Assembly (NCBI GenBank): GCA_034096865.1
Contig: JAWQFJ010026896.1
Location: forward strand, 62,501-126,500
DNA from: Theodoxus fluviatilis
Lineage: Eukaryota; Mollusca; Gastropoda; Cycloneritida; Neritidae
DNA length: 64,000 nucleotides
Direction of reading: 5' to 3'
Each line of letters opens with the position of its first letter. The stretch's first letter is position 1. The position numbers and the translations under genes were made by a program. The notes below the pieces were generated by a model that saw only the letters and a program-made list of their open reading frames with translations, was not told where the DNA came from and ran no database searches. This document shows, one piece after another, positions 1-12,306 of this stretch.

Positions 1-137
1 GAAGAGATTAGTCCGCCTACTGAGAGAAGACAGAAGATAAAGATCGGTCCGCCTGCTGGGTGAGAAGAAGAGAGAAGAGGAGGGCGAAGCACCAAAGAGA
101 GAAGCAGACGAAGAGAACAGATCGGCTCCACACACAC

Positions 138-138
<1 letters not shown>

Positions 139-213
<75 letters not shown>
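139..213. repeat. (GA)n microsatellite
   Basis: About 37 uninterrupted GA units. The open frame across it encodes only alternating Arg-Glu and is not a gene. Confidence 0.95.
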
Positions 214-214
<1 letters not shown>

Positions 215-972
215 CAGAGTTGGAAGGTTGGTGCGAGAGTTTTACACGGATCGTTAGTTTTTACTTGTCAAGGGCTGACCTACGTGCTTTTATGTTTTCT
301 ATAAGAAGGCTGACCGACATTTTACTTGTGCTTTTTCATTTTTTCCGTTGGGAGAAGAGTAGAGTAGGTGAAATTTAATAAGATTGGATTATTGAGGGAG
401 TTGTGTTTGAGCCATATAGCAATTTAACATTCTTTTTTTTATTTTCTACCCCTGTTACGGGCATGTTTTATGTTGAAATATAAAGACATGTAAGTAACCC
501 GGGACCTGTTTTATTTCGTTTTTGTGAATTCCCGTAATAGGGCGCATAGAACAACTGGTGAGTGGAGATGGTGCGTGGAAACCTACCGGTGAGAGTCTGT
601 GTTGACATGTTAGTAGCCAGAAGGGGCCATGCCAAAACGGAGCAGGGAACAGTGGGCGAAAAGAATATGGGACGGTAGACGGATAGAGGGAACAAGCCAG
701 TGAAGGTCTTCGTTTTCACGACTGAGGACGAGACGAAGGGGTAGTGGTAAGGCATGGTGATGGGGGCAGGGGAGAGGGGGGAAGGGAGAGGGGGAAGGGG
801 CCGGGTTTGTATCCTGCTCAGAGAGCCAGGCATGCTGTCAGTCCTCACACTCTGTGGCCATCTCGGCTTCCGGATTCCCGCCTCGCTACAAGCAGTCACG
901 TACTCTTTCGATGGCGTCCCGAAATCGATTTCACCTGTGTATGTGTGCGTTCGTGTGTGCGCGTGCCTGAGT

Positions 973-974
<2 letters not shown>

Positions 975-1003
<29 letters not shown>

Positions 1004-1078
1004 AAGAAAGAGACGGATAGATACAGAAAGAGAGAGACATAGACATATAGAAATAGAGATAGAGAGAGAGAGAGTAGA
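975..1078. repeat. Degenerate GA-rich purine tract
   Basis: Imperfect GA, GAAA and GATA runs on the plus strand, followed by a G-rich stretch. All open frames across it are compositional. Confidence 0.85.
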
Positions 1079-2463
1079 AGGGGGGGGGCGGGGGGAGATG
1101 ATTCACGATCCATCGGTTGAGATCCAGTGGCGATTTATGTGATGGAATCAGTCTGCCTCTGAGCCACTAATTATAGATCACTAATCATGCACTTCCATTG
1201 GTCTTGCATATCTTTCTTGTTCTTGTACACATTTCGTGCTATTACAACCAACCCTGCCTAGATAGACTACATCGCTCTTTTCAATTTCCATTAGATCTGG
1301 GCCTCTTTCCCTTTGTCTCCATCAGTTAAGAAACTTGCTTCAAACATTGCAAAGGCGCTCTTTCTAGTCTGCGCATGGAAGTAGGTGCGGGTGAATCAGA
1401 AAAAGCGTGCCCTGCGCAATGAGTTAGGAAGAAACAAGCTAACAAGAAAGGAGGGCTGGAGAGAAAGATGCAGTGATGCTGGATGCTGGAAGCAGTGTTT
1501 TCTAAGGTCGCTGGCAGTCCTGAGCAGCGGTGCTCGCACGTCACGCTTGACTGGGCACAGACTGATCCGGGGTTAGTGCAACTTGAAGAGTGAGAGCAGA
1601 AATAAGCCGACCTCCTGGCTGAGGTGACAACTGCCTCTCCTCTCTCTTCCCCTTCCCCCTCCACCCCATCCAACATCCCTCTTTCTCCTCACCCCAACCC
1701 CCTCCACCCCAACACCTTTTCTCCGTGACGGCGTGTTTACAGCTTGCCCGCAGGTCTCAGTGACAGTCGAGTGACTTTCAGTCCGGCCTGACCCTCCTCT
1801 CTACAGGAAAGTAATCCTGAGATCTCTGCAGGGATAGCGAGCCCGGCACCTGAATTCGAGTGCAAGGATCTTTCAATTCATTCAATTCACTGTTATAGTC
1901 AGTATTTCGAGGCCTCCATAATTTCGAATTATCAATCGACGCAACCTGGTGCTTCTATTGGCAGCAAACCACTCCAAGAATGGATGGTCAAACTTCGCCG
2001 GTGCAGGCGCAGCGATATCACAAATCGCAGTTTCGCTAATCTCATCACAACAAAGGAATCTTGCAAATGCATTTTAATTTTCGTATTGATTGGAGTACTC
2101 CACCTGCAGACGTGTGCAGTGTATATTTCATTTTTTTTTTAAGTGGCCTCCAACAAAGGACTGCAAACTGGCACGTTAATTCATGATCCCCCCCCCCTCC
2201 CCCAATGGCAATGTCAACAAAGCCCGCTACTCCAGTAGGTTCCGAGAGGCGGAGAATTCAATGCTGGTAGGGAACTTTTGGTTCCCACACATCATGACAA
2301 ACTTTGCACAGGGTCAGCGGGTTGTACACCATTCCCGCGGCGTGGGCTTCGTGCGAGTCCATGGCCTGTATGGAGGATGAGGTGGAAACAAAGAACGTAA
2401 GTTACACAAAGAAGGCTCATCCGAGGCTTTCCCTATACGAAAAGTGATGACGCTTGAAGAGTA

Positions 2464-3069
2464 GCGCCCTCAAGCGGCTGATCGGTTGAGCAGATCAAGG
2501 GAGGTAAACAGACCACAGTGCAACATGTAAATACAGACGATGTTGCGCGAATGTATCGGCCTGTTTCTCATTAATCCCGAGCACATTTGTCAACAAAATT
2601 ACCGTGTAATTTGTAGTAAAATGACTCCCTGCAAAAAAAGCTTGTATTTATGCACCTTTTTCCCCGTCAACATTGTGATATAGAGCTTACAATTGACACG
2701 GCATTGGTGAATGAAAACAGTCAAATTCTACTGCTTGTTTTCTTCTTTTTTTTTAATCACACAATCATCAGACGTTTTGATGATATTCAAGTTTGTGCTA
2801 AATTGTATTCAGAAAGTAATTTCCCTTATTGAATAGTGATTAGTGAGCTAAAGAGCGTTTGTTGTCGATTGAATAAAAGAGAACTTATGAAATTTTAACA
2901 CTGCTTTGCATAATCAAAATTATTGTCAAATTTATCGTTCCTTTGGTTTGTTGTTCTTTCTCTTTTTGTCTGATTACTTTTTTTCTTTTCTTTAATGGAT
3001 TACGTTTTTTCTTTTCTTTAATGCGTGTTGTTGTTTTATAGTCTGCCCCACTGACAGTCATCTCACACA

Positions 3070-3123
<54 letters not shown>

Positions 3124-3206
3124 TTGAGGTGAAAGACAGAAAATAAAAGTATACTCAGGTACTCAATTTTGCTTGGAAATAAAAGACATTGTTTAATAGT
3201 TATAAT
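2464..3206 (+). repeat. Left arm of palindromic element
   Basis: The reverse complement of this arm is found in two pieces, 3609-3818 and 19154-19713, with few mismatches. It contains a (CA)n run at about 3064-3120. Small open frames inside are not conserved between arms. Confidence 0.8.
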
Positions 3207-3608
3207 TCTGCCACGTGTAGTGTGACATGTACATGTATAGAGTAATGCTGAGTTTTTAAAATTGTATTTTCAGTAAAATTGCCTACAAGAACCCTTCACC
3301 TTACCAGGCATAGTTACTGTGTTAACAGTTAACAGTAGTGGTGGTTTGTACAGCAGAATCATGGATTGCCATCGTAATTTGATGGGACACTGTACAGTTG
3401 AGATTCGGGTCTACGGCGTGGAGAAAACAATAAGTATTTCTTTCACCAGGCAATACAAAGGCGGTGAGGTTAGAGTGTGTAGGTTGGCAGGTTGCATGTC
3501 GAAGCACAGAATATGAATGCATTTGTGTTTAACTTTCAAAGTTTGATCTATTATAGTTTATACATGTATTTTTGGTGAACTTCCTGACATTTAGTGATTT
3601 AATGATTT
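3207..3608. other. Loop of palindromic element
   Basis: Sequence between the two arms with no inverted partner. It holds short open frames on both strands, none recognisable. Confidence 0.6.
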
Positions 3609-3690
3609 ATATAACTATTAAACAATGTCTTTTATTTCCAAGCAAAATTGAGTACCTGAGTATACTTTTATTTTCTGTCTTTCATCTCAA

Positions 3691-3760
<70 letters not shown>

Positions 3761-3818
3761 ATGTAGGGGTGTGTGTGTGTGATGACTGTCATTGGGGCAT
3801 ACTATAAGATAACAACAC
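3609..3818 (-). repeat. Right arm of palindromic element, inner part
   Basis: Inverted copy of about 3025-3206, with a (GT)n tract at 3694-3753 mirroring the (CA)n of the left arm. It ends at the ACAC target duplication (3815-3818) of the LTR retrotransposon. Confidence 0.8.
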
Positions 3819-5039
3819 TGTGACGTTACTCCTCTTCTTGTGTTTATTAATGAAAACACCGGCTCGGCGCTATATGCGCTGTCTAGGGGTTCTTGCTTAG
3901 GGAGGAGGAACGCACATTTAAAAATAAATCAGAATCTCTGTCATGCACATGCCATGCAATAAACAGGAGGACTCAAGATTGCCAATTAAACAAAAGATTT
4001 AATGATCAGAAAAACAGATAATCATGTGGGTAATCGCCCCTTTCAAGTCTAATCAATGTATCATGAGTACCAAATGTTTCTTCCCTGCCCAATGCGACTT
4101 CTGGCAGCGGGTAACGGATCAGTGTTTTCTATTAGTTTAGACAAGAGTTCAGTCTTTAAAGTCAGACATAATTCATGAGTACTCACGAGATTTTTAGTGG
4201 ATGATTCCAACGACGAATTTCTAATTCTAGTGGACTCACAGTTCACTTATCTCACGTTCTCGACCAAGAACAAAGGCCATTAATTATTGCTTCTTCGCGT
4301 TCCTTTGCGAAGAGCAATGACACATAGAAACACCACAGCAGACGAAACTTTTGGCGGTGGGAGCGATCAGCCTGTGCTTGGTTGCAGGCGCTGTGGGACA
4401 GGCAGGCAGGCGCTGAAGCCTGCTTAGAGCACACAGCAGGGGAAGGGAGACCGCAGTGGGTGGATCCGCTGCGCGTAGATGGAGTGGGCGCGTGGAGGGG
4501 AACCCGCTCTTGTTTTACGTGCCGAGATCTTGCTCTCTCTTCCTAAGGCACGGAGTCTATGCTCTGTTCAGGCGTTGTTGCCTCAGCTGACTTTCAGCAG
4601 ACTTTCAGCAGACTTTCAGCAGACTGAAGTTTTGGTAGACAACAATTTGTTTTAATGAAAGGGGGAAAACACCACCACGCATGCGCGACGTCCTCCCAGG
4701 TTACGTGCACGAGTTTAGACAAAGGACAGTCAAGGCCAGGCCGTCTAGTCTGGGTCCTGTCACCATAATTAGGCTTTATCATGTCTATGGGAGGTGGGGC
4801 CTGGAAACTGCCCTAGGTTAATTCGCCTATCGGGTCTCTCGGAACTAAAACCCAGGGGGCCGTCAGTACACTCTCTGATCCGCATAGGGCAGGTTAAGTA
4901 CCTCAGAGACTGCACGTGCGCTCTCTGGTCTACATAGGGCTGATGGCCTAATTAGGATTCATAAAATTTAAGACTTCAGTCTTAAAACATTCAATGAAAT
5001 TATTTTAATGATAAAAGGGGGAAAGAGGGATCCGTCACA
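3819..5039 (-). repeat. Intact LTR of the level-2 element (3' LTR)
   Basis: 1221 bp, TGTGACG...CGTCACA, nearly identical to the split LTR at 7231-7838/18541-19153. At 4424-4426 it retains the uninterrupted sequence GCCTGCTTAGAGCAC, the empty site for the TTA-flanked transposon in its partner. Open frames inside are duplicated in the other LTR and have no known domain. Confidence 0.9.
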
Positions 5040-5053
5040 CTCACCCACCCTTC
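5040..5053 (-). other. Polypurine tract of level-2 element
   Basis: On the minus strand this reads GAAGGGTGGGTGAG directly before the LTR start TGTGACG, the expected position for priming plus-strand synthesis. Confidence 0.55.
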
Positions 5054-6075
5054 ACGAGAAATGTTCTTAGCAATTTAACAAGAAAATTTCAAAAACGTTG
5101 ACTCAGCATATAAAGATTATGCATAACTTCCGTCATATGACAGCACATCTGATAACCACTTTATCAATTCACAGAATACATGCAACTCATGCAAAAACTT
5201 TGGGAGAGACAAGTCTCCACTCAAAGATAAAATGTAGTACTTGGTCATACCTCAGTACAATCTATCTAGGTACAACACACAAGAAAAAACTTGTTGGGGG
5301 GAAAAATTACACTCCCCTCGTCAGCACAATAAGCATCTCACAGCAAATTCAACGCATAGTTTAGGTCACATCAAAGCTCAAAACAAGGAAGGGGGCTGGC
5401 TCACTAACCAGTATTTTACCAAATAAAGGAAAGAACAGGAGATACAATCTCACCCTACCTTGCTACTGCAAAAACTTCAGTGCTGTCTACCAGTCCAGCC
5501 GGACTCTAAACCAATCCGCTTCTAGCAGAGCCACTCAACATGGAAACATGTCAAAACTTAGGTAAACACTTAACCACTTTGACAACCAATAACAAGTTTG
5601 CCACAGCAAAACTACTTCCGCTAGACCACAATAGATATTTCTACAATACTTCATCACTTACACAGAAAATCTGATCTTCATTCACTCCCTAGACATGCTA
5701 AAGGGGTTAAGCATAATTAAGTCACCATTTGACAGCTCTATCTTATGGGGATAAGGATGAGTTTTCCTAGGCACATCTGAGAACAAAAAGGGGTTCCTAC
5801 TCCTCCCTTACATTTGAAATTTACAAAAGATATCGTCTGTCTGACGATGTGCCTAATCATTCGCCTCTTACGAATCGCGTAGGGGACGCGGTGGGACAAT
5901 TCTTAAACAACCCCGTACCCACAGGGGGATTACCTGCACATCAGTGAGCTATACTCTGCTTAACATAATACCCTTCAAAGGGATAACACTAATAGAAAGC
6001 ATATCTTCTTCCCACAACACTTAATTTGGCTTCACACCAAAAATTCAGTAGGCATCACACCCACATCCACTTAAT
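5054..6075. other. Internal region of level-2 element, non-coding part
   Basis: About 1 kb between polypurine tract and tandem repeats with only short, unrecognised open frames. No pol-type motif was seen in any frame. Confidence 0.6.
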
Positions 6076-6322
6076 TACCAGTGCCTGGCATCTCACCCGC
6101 ACCACAAATTATTATCAGTGTTAGGCATCTCACCTACACCACTTGCTACCAGTGCCAGGCATCTCACCTGCACCACAAATTAGTATCAGTGTTAGGCATC
6201 TCACCTACACCACTTGCTACCAGTGCCAGGCATCTCACCTACACCACAAATTATTATGAGTGTTAGGCATCTCACCTACACCACTTGCTACCAGTGCCAG
6301 GCATCTCACCTGCACCACCAAT
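6076..6322. repeat. 71-bp tandem repeat, about 3.5 copies
   Basis: Units alternate two related halves of about 35 bp, both built on GGCATCTCACC(T/C)(A/G)CACCAC and differing in whether CAGTGTTA or CAGTGCCA precedes. The whole unit recurs every 71 bp, for example at 6108 and 6179. It lies at the downstream end of the gag-like region of the retrotransposon. Confidence 0.9.
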
Positions 6323-6798
6323 TAGTCATTCTTCTCTCTCTTCCCTCCTTCTCTCTCTCCTGCCTCAATTTGGCTTGTTCGAAAACCAAGCTCTCCCACT
6401 TCTTCACCTTTCTTTCCGTCTCTCTCCTCATAGATTCTCTAGCCCTTTCTCTCTCTTCCCCATTCTTCTCCATCTGCTGTCTCTCTCTTCCTCTCTTCTC
6501 CTCCCACTTCACCTCCATCTCTCGTTTTTCCCTCTTCCACTTCCCCCTTGCTATCCTCACTGACTCCGCTCTTCTGAACTTGCACAAAATCCCTTGCAAA
6601 ATCTTTAGTAGAACCCTCGCTTGCACTCAAACCAAACTTCTCTATCAAAACTCCAAACCTGCTCTATCTATTGAATCAATCTCAGACTCAATCTTCAACA
6701 CTGCTCTCACTGCTTGTCAGCTCCAATAAACAAACTCTCAACTCCAGTTCTCTCAGACGAACTGACGCCTCTACTGACATCTCCCCATGCACAGACAT
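6306..6798 (-). pseudogene. Degenerate gag-like gene of level-2 LTR element
   Basis: Read on the minus strand, an ATG at 6798 opens a short frame. After an in-frame stop and at least one frame change it continues as a highly charged, coiled-coil-like stretch (EKREMEVKWEEKRGRERQQ and similar) up to about 6306. The N-terminal part, with GLSASEGSTKDFARDFVQVQ, resembles the gag of the nested level-4 element (GVASSDVPDFVARQLAREKA), so the two elements probably carry the same gag lineage. No CCHC knuckle survives. The strand agrees with the LTR orientation. Function can only be inferred: capsid or RNA-binding protein of a retrotransposon. Confidence 0.55.
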
Positions 6799-7210
6799 TT
6801 TCGCCTCACCAACCTCACAACGTGCTGCCAACACGAAGTTAATCATTATTCCTTACACCACCCCGCCTTCTTAGTTCCTCCTCTCATCTCCATAGCCTCC
6901 AATTTCCTGTACTCTAAATTCCCGTACGTGTTTCTCTCTCTGCTCCCTATCTTGTCTAGAGACAAAATCTCAACTCCACAATTGGCAAAAGAACATCAGA
7001 GTCACCCACAATCAACAGTTTCACACTGCAAAAGGACGTATTAACCAACAACACAATCATGGGCAGTTCACAATGGCAATGGTGTACCACAGGTGATAGG
7101 TCACACAACACAATTCTTCATGCCCTACAACACTCTGAACAATACAATTGCTTCCAAATATTGGACGAATGTCCTTACATGTTACAATTGATTATTCTTA
7201 TTATTCATAT

Positions 7211-7229
7211 CCCGGACGAGAGCACCATG
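7211..7229 (-). other. Primer-binding-site-like sequence of level-2 element
   Basis: Read on the minus strand, three bases after the LTR end, the sequence is TGGTGCTCTCGTCCGGGA. It resembles the complement of a tRNA 3' end and is closest to a tRNA-Pro type site (TGG...CTCGTCCGGGAT) with small differences near the CCA end. The primer tRNA is inferred from memory of tRNA ends. Confidence 0.55.
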
Positions 7230-7230
7230 T

Positions 7231-7838
7231 TGTGACGTTACTCCTCTTCTTGTGTTTATTAATGAAAACACCGGCTCGGCGCTATATGCGCTGTCTAGGG
7301 GTTCTTGCTTAGGGAGGAGGAACGCACATTTAAAAATAAATCAGAATCTCTGTCATGCACATGCCATGCAATAAACAGGAGGACCCAAGATTGCCAATTA
7401 AACAAAAGATTTAATGATCAGAAAAACAGATAATCATGTGGGTAATCGCCCCTTTCAAGTCTAATCAATGTATCATGAGTACCAAATGTTTCTTCCCTGC
7501 CCAATGCGACTTCTGGCAGCGGGTAACGGATCAGTGTTTTATATTAGTTTAGACAAGAGTTCAGTCTTTAAAGTCAGACATAATTCATGAGTACTCACGA
7601 GATTTTTAGTGGATGATTCCAACGACGAATTTCTAATTCTAGTGGACTCACAGTTCACTTATCTCACGTTCTCGACCGAGAACAAAGGCCATTAATTATT
7701 GCTTCTTCACGTTCCTTTGCGAAGAGCAATGACACATAGAAACACCACAGCAGACGAAACTTTTGGCGGTGGGAGCGATCAGCCTGTGCTTGGTTGCAGG
7801 CGCTGTGGGACAGGCAGGCAGGCGCTGAAGCCTGCTTA
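7231..7838 (-). repeat. Split LTR of level-2 element, first part
   Basis: Matches 3819-4426 almost base for base and ends with TTA (7836-7838), where the DNA transposon begins. Confidence 0.9.
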
Positions 7839-7864
7839 TAGTCCTGAGGCCAAGCAGCTCTATC
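7839..7864 (+). repeat. Left TIR of TTA transposon
   Basis: 26 bp starting TAGTCCTGAGGCC, the exact reverse complement of 18512-18537. Subterminal blocks such as TTCATACCAAAAA and AGTCTAACTTT are also shared between the two ends. Confidence 0.9.
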
Positions 7865-8269
7865 GTTCAAAAGCGTCGGATAGTTGTTCATACCAAAAAA
7901 TATTTGTTCTCATGGGTTAAGGGAATATTCTTTGTTGATATTTTGTACAGTCTAACTTTCAAATGAATCTAAATAACGTATGATAATTAAAAGAAGTTGG
8001 GGAAAAAACTCAATGAAAAACGCCTACCAGATTTAGAGTTGCGTCCCTTGCATATGCGTATCTAACAAGTGCATTGCACTGCTGCGAAGGTATTACGTCT
8101 CTAGATTTAGCGAGTTTCACAGAGATTAAGTGGAATACCATGATATGGTCAAGCAAGCAGTGGAGTATTTTAGACGGCGAAGAACGTGTGATAGCTGAGA
8201 AACTTCTTGCTTTACAATCAAAGCCTGAAAGTGAAACGCGTTGCTTTCACCTGTAATGTAATGGTACAA

Positions 8270-8500
8270 TCGTTTCACAAACAAACGAAGAATCGAACAG
8301 GCGCAGCATAGCGCTGAGAAAGGTAAAGCTGCGGGAGCTGTTTCACCGAGGAAAAAAATGAGACCACAAGGACAGAACAGCCGAGAATCGACTACCAGAA
8401 GCGAGCATACCCTGTCTCCTGTCTGTATTGTGTGCAGAAAGACTAAGTCTAAAAAAAGCAAATCGACAGGGACCTGAGCTCCAGAAAAACTCGTACAAGT
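8270..8500 (+). pseudogene. Exon remnant of transposon gene (CxxC motif)
   Basis: One plus-strand frame reads a basic stretch followed by SPVCIVCRKTKSKKSKSTGT, a stop codon, then APEKLVQ, and ends at a strong splice donor (GTAAGT at 8501). A CxxC pair in a Lys-rich context suggests the start of a zinc-binding domain. The in-frame TGA sits where an Arg codon CGA could have been. The frame lies inside the TTA transposon, so it is probably the 5' part of its own gene. I do not recognise the superfamily. Confidence 0.4.
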
Positions 8501-8993
8501 AAGTTGAACGTTATACTTTCGTTACATTTTAGTAAAAACTAGTTGATTGCTTGCCTGATTGATCATTTGAGGTCTATTTACACCATAATCATGTGAGGAA
8601 AATAGTGTTGCTTGTTGCACGAAACCAAGTTAAAGGGGCAGTCTAGGGAAAATAAATAATGTCCAAAGAAAGTCAGTAGGTAGGAGGTATATGATCAAAA
8701 CAAATGAACATGATCTTAGGCTCAAACAATCCCCAGAATACAGATTTAACGTAGAAAAATGAACAAAGTGGTAAATACGCATAAGTTTTAGTACGATAAT
8801 GAGTGCGCAAATATTGTATTTTTTAAACCAGATTTTCGGCGATAATCTTAGAATGGCGTCTTACCAAAGTGGATGCTAGTAACGATCTTTTTGGAAACAA
8901 AATTAACCATGATCTTAACAATAGTTTAACCTGAAATTTGACAAACAAATAGAGAAATGGATAATCTATACAGAAAATTATATTTTATTAGCA

Positions 8994-9178
8994 GCTGCCA
9001 CCGCAACTCTCTGCAATGCACACAACTGTGTGCATGTGTTGGGTGTGTGAACAAACAGTCGGCGTTGGTGGAGGAAGACATGCATATGGACCACACAAGT
9101 GACACTGACAGTAGTGGTTCTGACACTGATATGTATTTTGAAGGAGACATTCATTCCATTGATTCAGTCTGGGAATGA
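8994..9178 (+). pseudogene. Terminal exon remnant: cysteine-rich (CXC-like) tail with acidic C-terminus
   Basis: A pyrimidine stretch and TTTTATTAGCAG give a plausible splice acceptor just before 8994. The frame then reads CHRNSLQCTQLCACVGCVNK, a spacing like the end of a CXC (tesmin/TSO1-type) cysteine cluster, then an Asp/Ser-rich tail (HTSDTDSSGSDTDMYFEGD), ending SVWE at 9176 with the stop codon at 9177-9179. Its 3' half is duplicated in the empty-site copy at 17952-18240. The exons that should lie between 8501 and 8994 are too short to hold a transposase, so the gene is internally deleted. Confidence 0.4.
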
Positions 9179-9359
9179 TTTCAACAGCATTGTGTTTGTG
9201 TGGAGATTGTGCAACCAAGAGATGTGCAGAAGGAATAGGTGGTGGTCTGTGCACATTGCTACGCATGTTGACTATCATCAAGGGAGGCAACTCGAATGAT
9301 TTGAGTCAAACAAGTTTTTTATTCTTAATTAATTGCTTACTAAACCAAAAATCACTAAC
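9071..9359 (+). repeat. Transposon segment duplicated at 17952-18240
   Basis: 289 bp ending ATCACTAAC at the level-4 insertion point. They are repeated with about one substitution at 17952-18240, where they run on without interruption into the right part of the transposon. Confidence 0.9.
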
Positions 9360-12090
9360 TGTCGCATGATGGGCGACAAAGAAGGGTGATGTGGGTTATT
9401 CATCCCCTTTGTATATAGATAGTGTGTGACTTTTCTCTATGTCCGTGCTCGCACGCTTGCCGCTGTAGGCGTGGCTGCCGATGTTGGAGTGTCATAGTTT
9501 CGCCCCGGAGTGAACCCGAGGGGGAGGAGGGTCTCCGAGAAGGGGGTATGAGTTGAATCTACAGGGCTTACACGATCGCCGACAGGGGGGTACCCTACAG
9601 CGTCCTTTTGTCAATTAGTGATTGGGGAAGAATAGGAGAGGCGGGAAATTTCCTATTGGTGATTGGTTAATGATCACGTGAGGAAGGGACGCCTGAGCTG
9701 GGTGGCGTTGGTCTAGGCAGATGCATTGGGTCGGCCCTGGACGGAGGGAGCGGACGCACATCCCTGGTGTCGCTAAGCGGGAGCTGCATGGTGCGGCTGG
9801 CGGGCGGGGTCTGGTCGCCCTGGTGGAATTTGCTCCGTGCCAACTCTGTAGCAGTTGGTCACACGAGGAGGGAAGTGGAGTTTTCCGCTGGCTAAGACGG
9901 GATTATTGAGGATTTCACCACAGCCTGGGAACTGAGGTGATTATTGCCGCCGCCATATTATTTTACCACGTGGGGTGTTTGATTGTGTAATCTGAATGGG
10001 GATGGGGTCATCCGTCTGAGCATAAGGGATTTATACCTCTAAAAGTCTGAAGTAAATCTGTGGGAATGGTTTATCAATTGTATTTTGAGTGTAAATGTTA
10101 TATGGGATCGAAATTATCAGTAAGGAAGCGTTGAGTTCAAGCTGACTCGCGGGGAGCGAGTGAAGCAATTTCTAGTTGGGCATTTGGGTCGGAATATGCC
10201 ACTCGAACTTGAAATTCTTGCATGAATGGGCTTCGCAAAGAAATGGGGTAGTTGAATTATTGGGGGCGAAACCTTGTGTGTTTTAGGCTCATCATCATCG
10301 TCTGCGTGTCATCTTTATCTTCGTCATCATCGTCGCCATACCGTCGTCGCCTTGCGGTATCTGCTATCGGTGTATCGACTATTTACGGGAGCAGTGGGCT
10401 GCCGCCTGATCCTCTACACGTCTTTTGGTCCACGTTTCCCGTTTGGTATCTTCGTGTCTACGGAATTCCACGAGCGCTGCATCTTCTTGGTGGAGCCCTG
10501 CAGTGCTGTCTTCTCGAGCCCACGTGGGTGGAGTTCGTGGCATCTGGACGTCTCCGAGGGAATGCTGCGCCGACTGTGACAAGTCCGGACGCGAGGCTGG
10601 AGCGTCGATTGAAACCCAGTAGTGTTTCGTCTAGCCGTTAGTCCCAACGGCCGGTGCAAGTATCGTTTTTCTTGTTCGTTAAGACAGGTCAGGACCGGTA
10701 GTAAAAGTCTAACGAAATCCACTTTAGGTAAAGTGGGGGGAGAAAGTCTGCACGGTGCGGCTCGGACAATTGGGAGGGAGGATTGTATCAGAGACAGAGG
10801 GGTGAGAGGAGGAACGCTAGCGAGTGCATCCGCGAGTGAGGCGATGTATTAACGCAGCCATATTGTCGCAGGATAGAATATGCGACGAGGGGAGAGTGAT
10901 TTATCAATTGATTCTCTATAGAATGGTATTTGTCACTCTAACTCTGATAACTTGGTGTTCTGCCTTAGTTTAGAATCATCCTCTAAACTAAATTGCTGAC
11001 TTGGAGAATTGAGTGGGACATTTGTAAGTCAGGGCGTATCTCATGATGGACAAGAGGGGAAAGGACTTGTTTCATGGGAAGGGGTCAAGTTTGCTCGGAC
11101 ACCGGTTTGACGCCACGTGTGCGTCGGTGGATTGAAAGTTCTTTGAGACTTCTGGAAACTGTGTCTGGGGATAGTGACTGGTTAGGGTGTGTTTGAGGAC
11201 AACTCCTTTATTTTCAGGTCGGACTGAGAAGGGCGATTGCGTGGTCGTGCTTGAAGCGGAGCGAGGTCGCTTTGTTTATGTTTGACGGTGGGCGTTCAGC
11301 CGGAAACGCCGCCATCTTAGGGGGTTTGGGGGTGGCCGAGGTATGCGGCGGAGGGGTCTTTGCTAGCGTGCACCTGATCTCTCTGTGTGGCGTTGAGAGC
11401 GGGGAGAGTGAGGCGTTTTGTTGACATTCTGCCTGTGCTGTGGTATTTTTGACTTTCTGTCGAGGGGAGAGTTTTGAGGCTTTGCTGTTGACAAAGCTTG
11501 TTGTGAACTTTGTGTATGGGACTGTGGTGGTGTTGTGTATTTGAATTTATTTCAGTTTCTTGAGGAATAGCAGGGGAAAGAGCAGAGTTTGGAGATTGAT
11601 TTTTTGTACCTTATTGTAACCCTAGTCACCGGTGACTTAGGCGTTCATTTGAGATAAGGTTTTGGGGTTATTGCTTGTTTTGTTTCTCTATTCCCCTGCT
11701 GCCACTGTTGCTGTTGTTTCTTTTTCCCGAATCTTTTCAGGAGTGGAAGAGTATCATTCCGCTTGCTGACCTGATTTCCCCCTGCGTAGTATTTTCTTTA
11801 TTTTTGTTACACTTTATTCAGCCTGCCTTTCCTCAGCGGTCTTGGCCGCTAGAGGAAGTTTTGTTAGCTTGAATAAATTTGTATTTGTTTTCAACTTGAT
11901 TCAGTGGTCCGTGCTTTATTGGAGTTTTGGATTTTTGCTTGTTGTTTGTGGTGTCACCCCCAAGGAGTGGAGGTCGGTTTAGTTGTAAACCATTTTTGTT
12001 TATCAGGGTTACATCTCCCGGAGACGATTACATCGTTCTCTGGGAAGGCCCCTTTAACTCCTGAAAGTTTAGATAAGCAAATTCGCGACA
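9360..12090 (+). repeat. 5' LTR of level-4 element
   Basis: 2731 bp, TGTCGCATGATGGG...CGCGACA. It contains an AATAAA at 11872-11877 and the 14-bp palindrome AGTCACCGGTGACT at 11624-11637, both also in the solo LTR at 46921-49962. A 129-codon open frame at 10252-10641 recurs in the 3' LTR but has low-complexity composition and no known domain, so I do not call it a gene. Confidence 0.9.
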
Positions 12091-12091
12091 A

Positions 12092-12104
12092 TGGCGAGCC
12101 AGCC
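12092..12104 (+). other. Primer binding site, tRNA-Arg-like
   Basis: One base after the LTR end the sequence is TGGCGAGCCAGCC, complementary to the 3' end of tRNA-Arg (GGCTGGCTCGCCA) over 13 bases, then diverging. Confidence 0.65.
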
Positions 12105-12306
12105 TGCAGGATATTAATCTATTTTCTAATTTTTGAGAAAAATTAGCACATTTTGTCGAACCATCCACACCTTGGGGGAACACTGGACCACTGATGAGAG
12201 GTTGTTTGATTTAGTATTTTGTGCCATTGCTTTGTTGTATTCTCTCCATAGGTCTACCCAGTGTGACGTGGTTAGTTATTGTGGTGTTTCACATTCGGGT
12301 AGGACC

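Larger units (their letters stand above)
1..2461. other. Intergenic DNA without a recognisable gene
   Basis: No open frame here has a recognisable domain. Longer open stretches on either strand coincide with purine-rich low-complexity DNA (near 140-213 and 975-1078) or have random composition. No tRNA, rRNA or transposon terminus was recognised. The right edge is the TA duplication of the palindromic element. Confidence 0.6.

Noticed and set aside
3819..5039. Segmental duplication explanation for the repeat of 3819-5039 at 7231 and 18541
   Set aside because: TG...CA ends, ACAC target duplication, purine tract and primer-site-like sequence make a pair of LTRs the better explanation.
10252..10641. 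129-codon frame present in both LTRs (also 16414-16803)
   Set aside because: Its duplication follows from LTR identity. Composition is Ser-rich and domain-free, and it sits in the LTR, so there is no evidence of coding.
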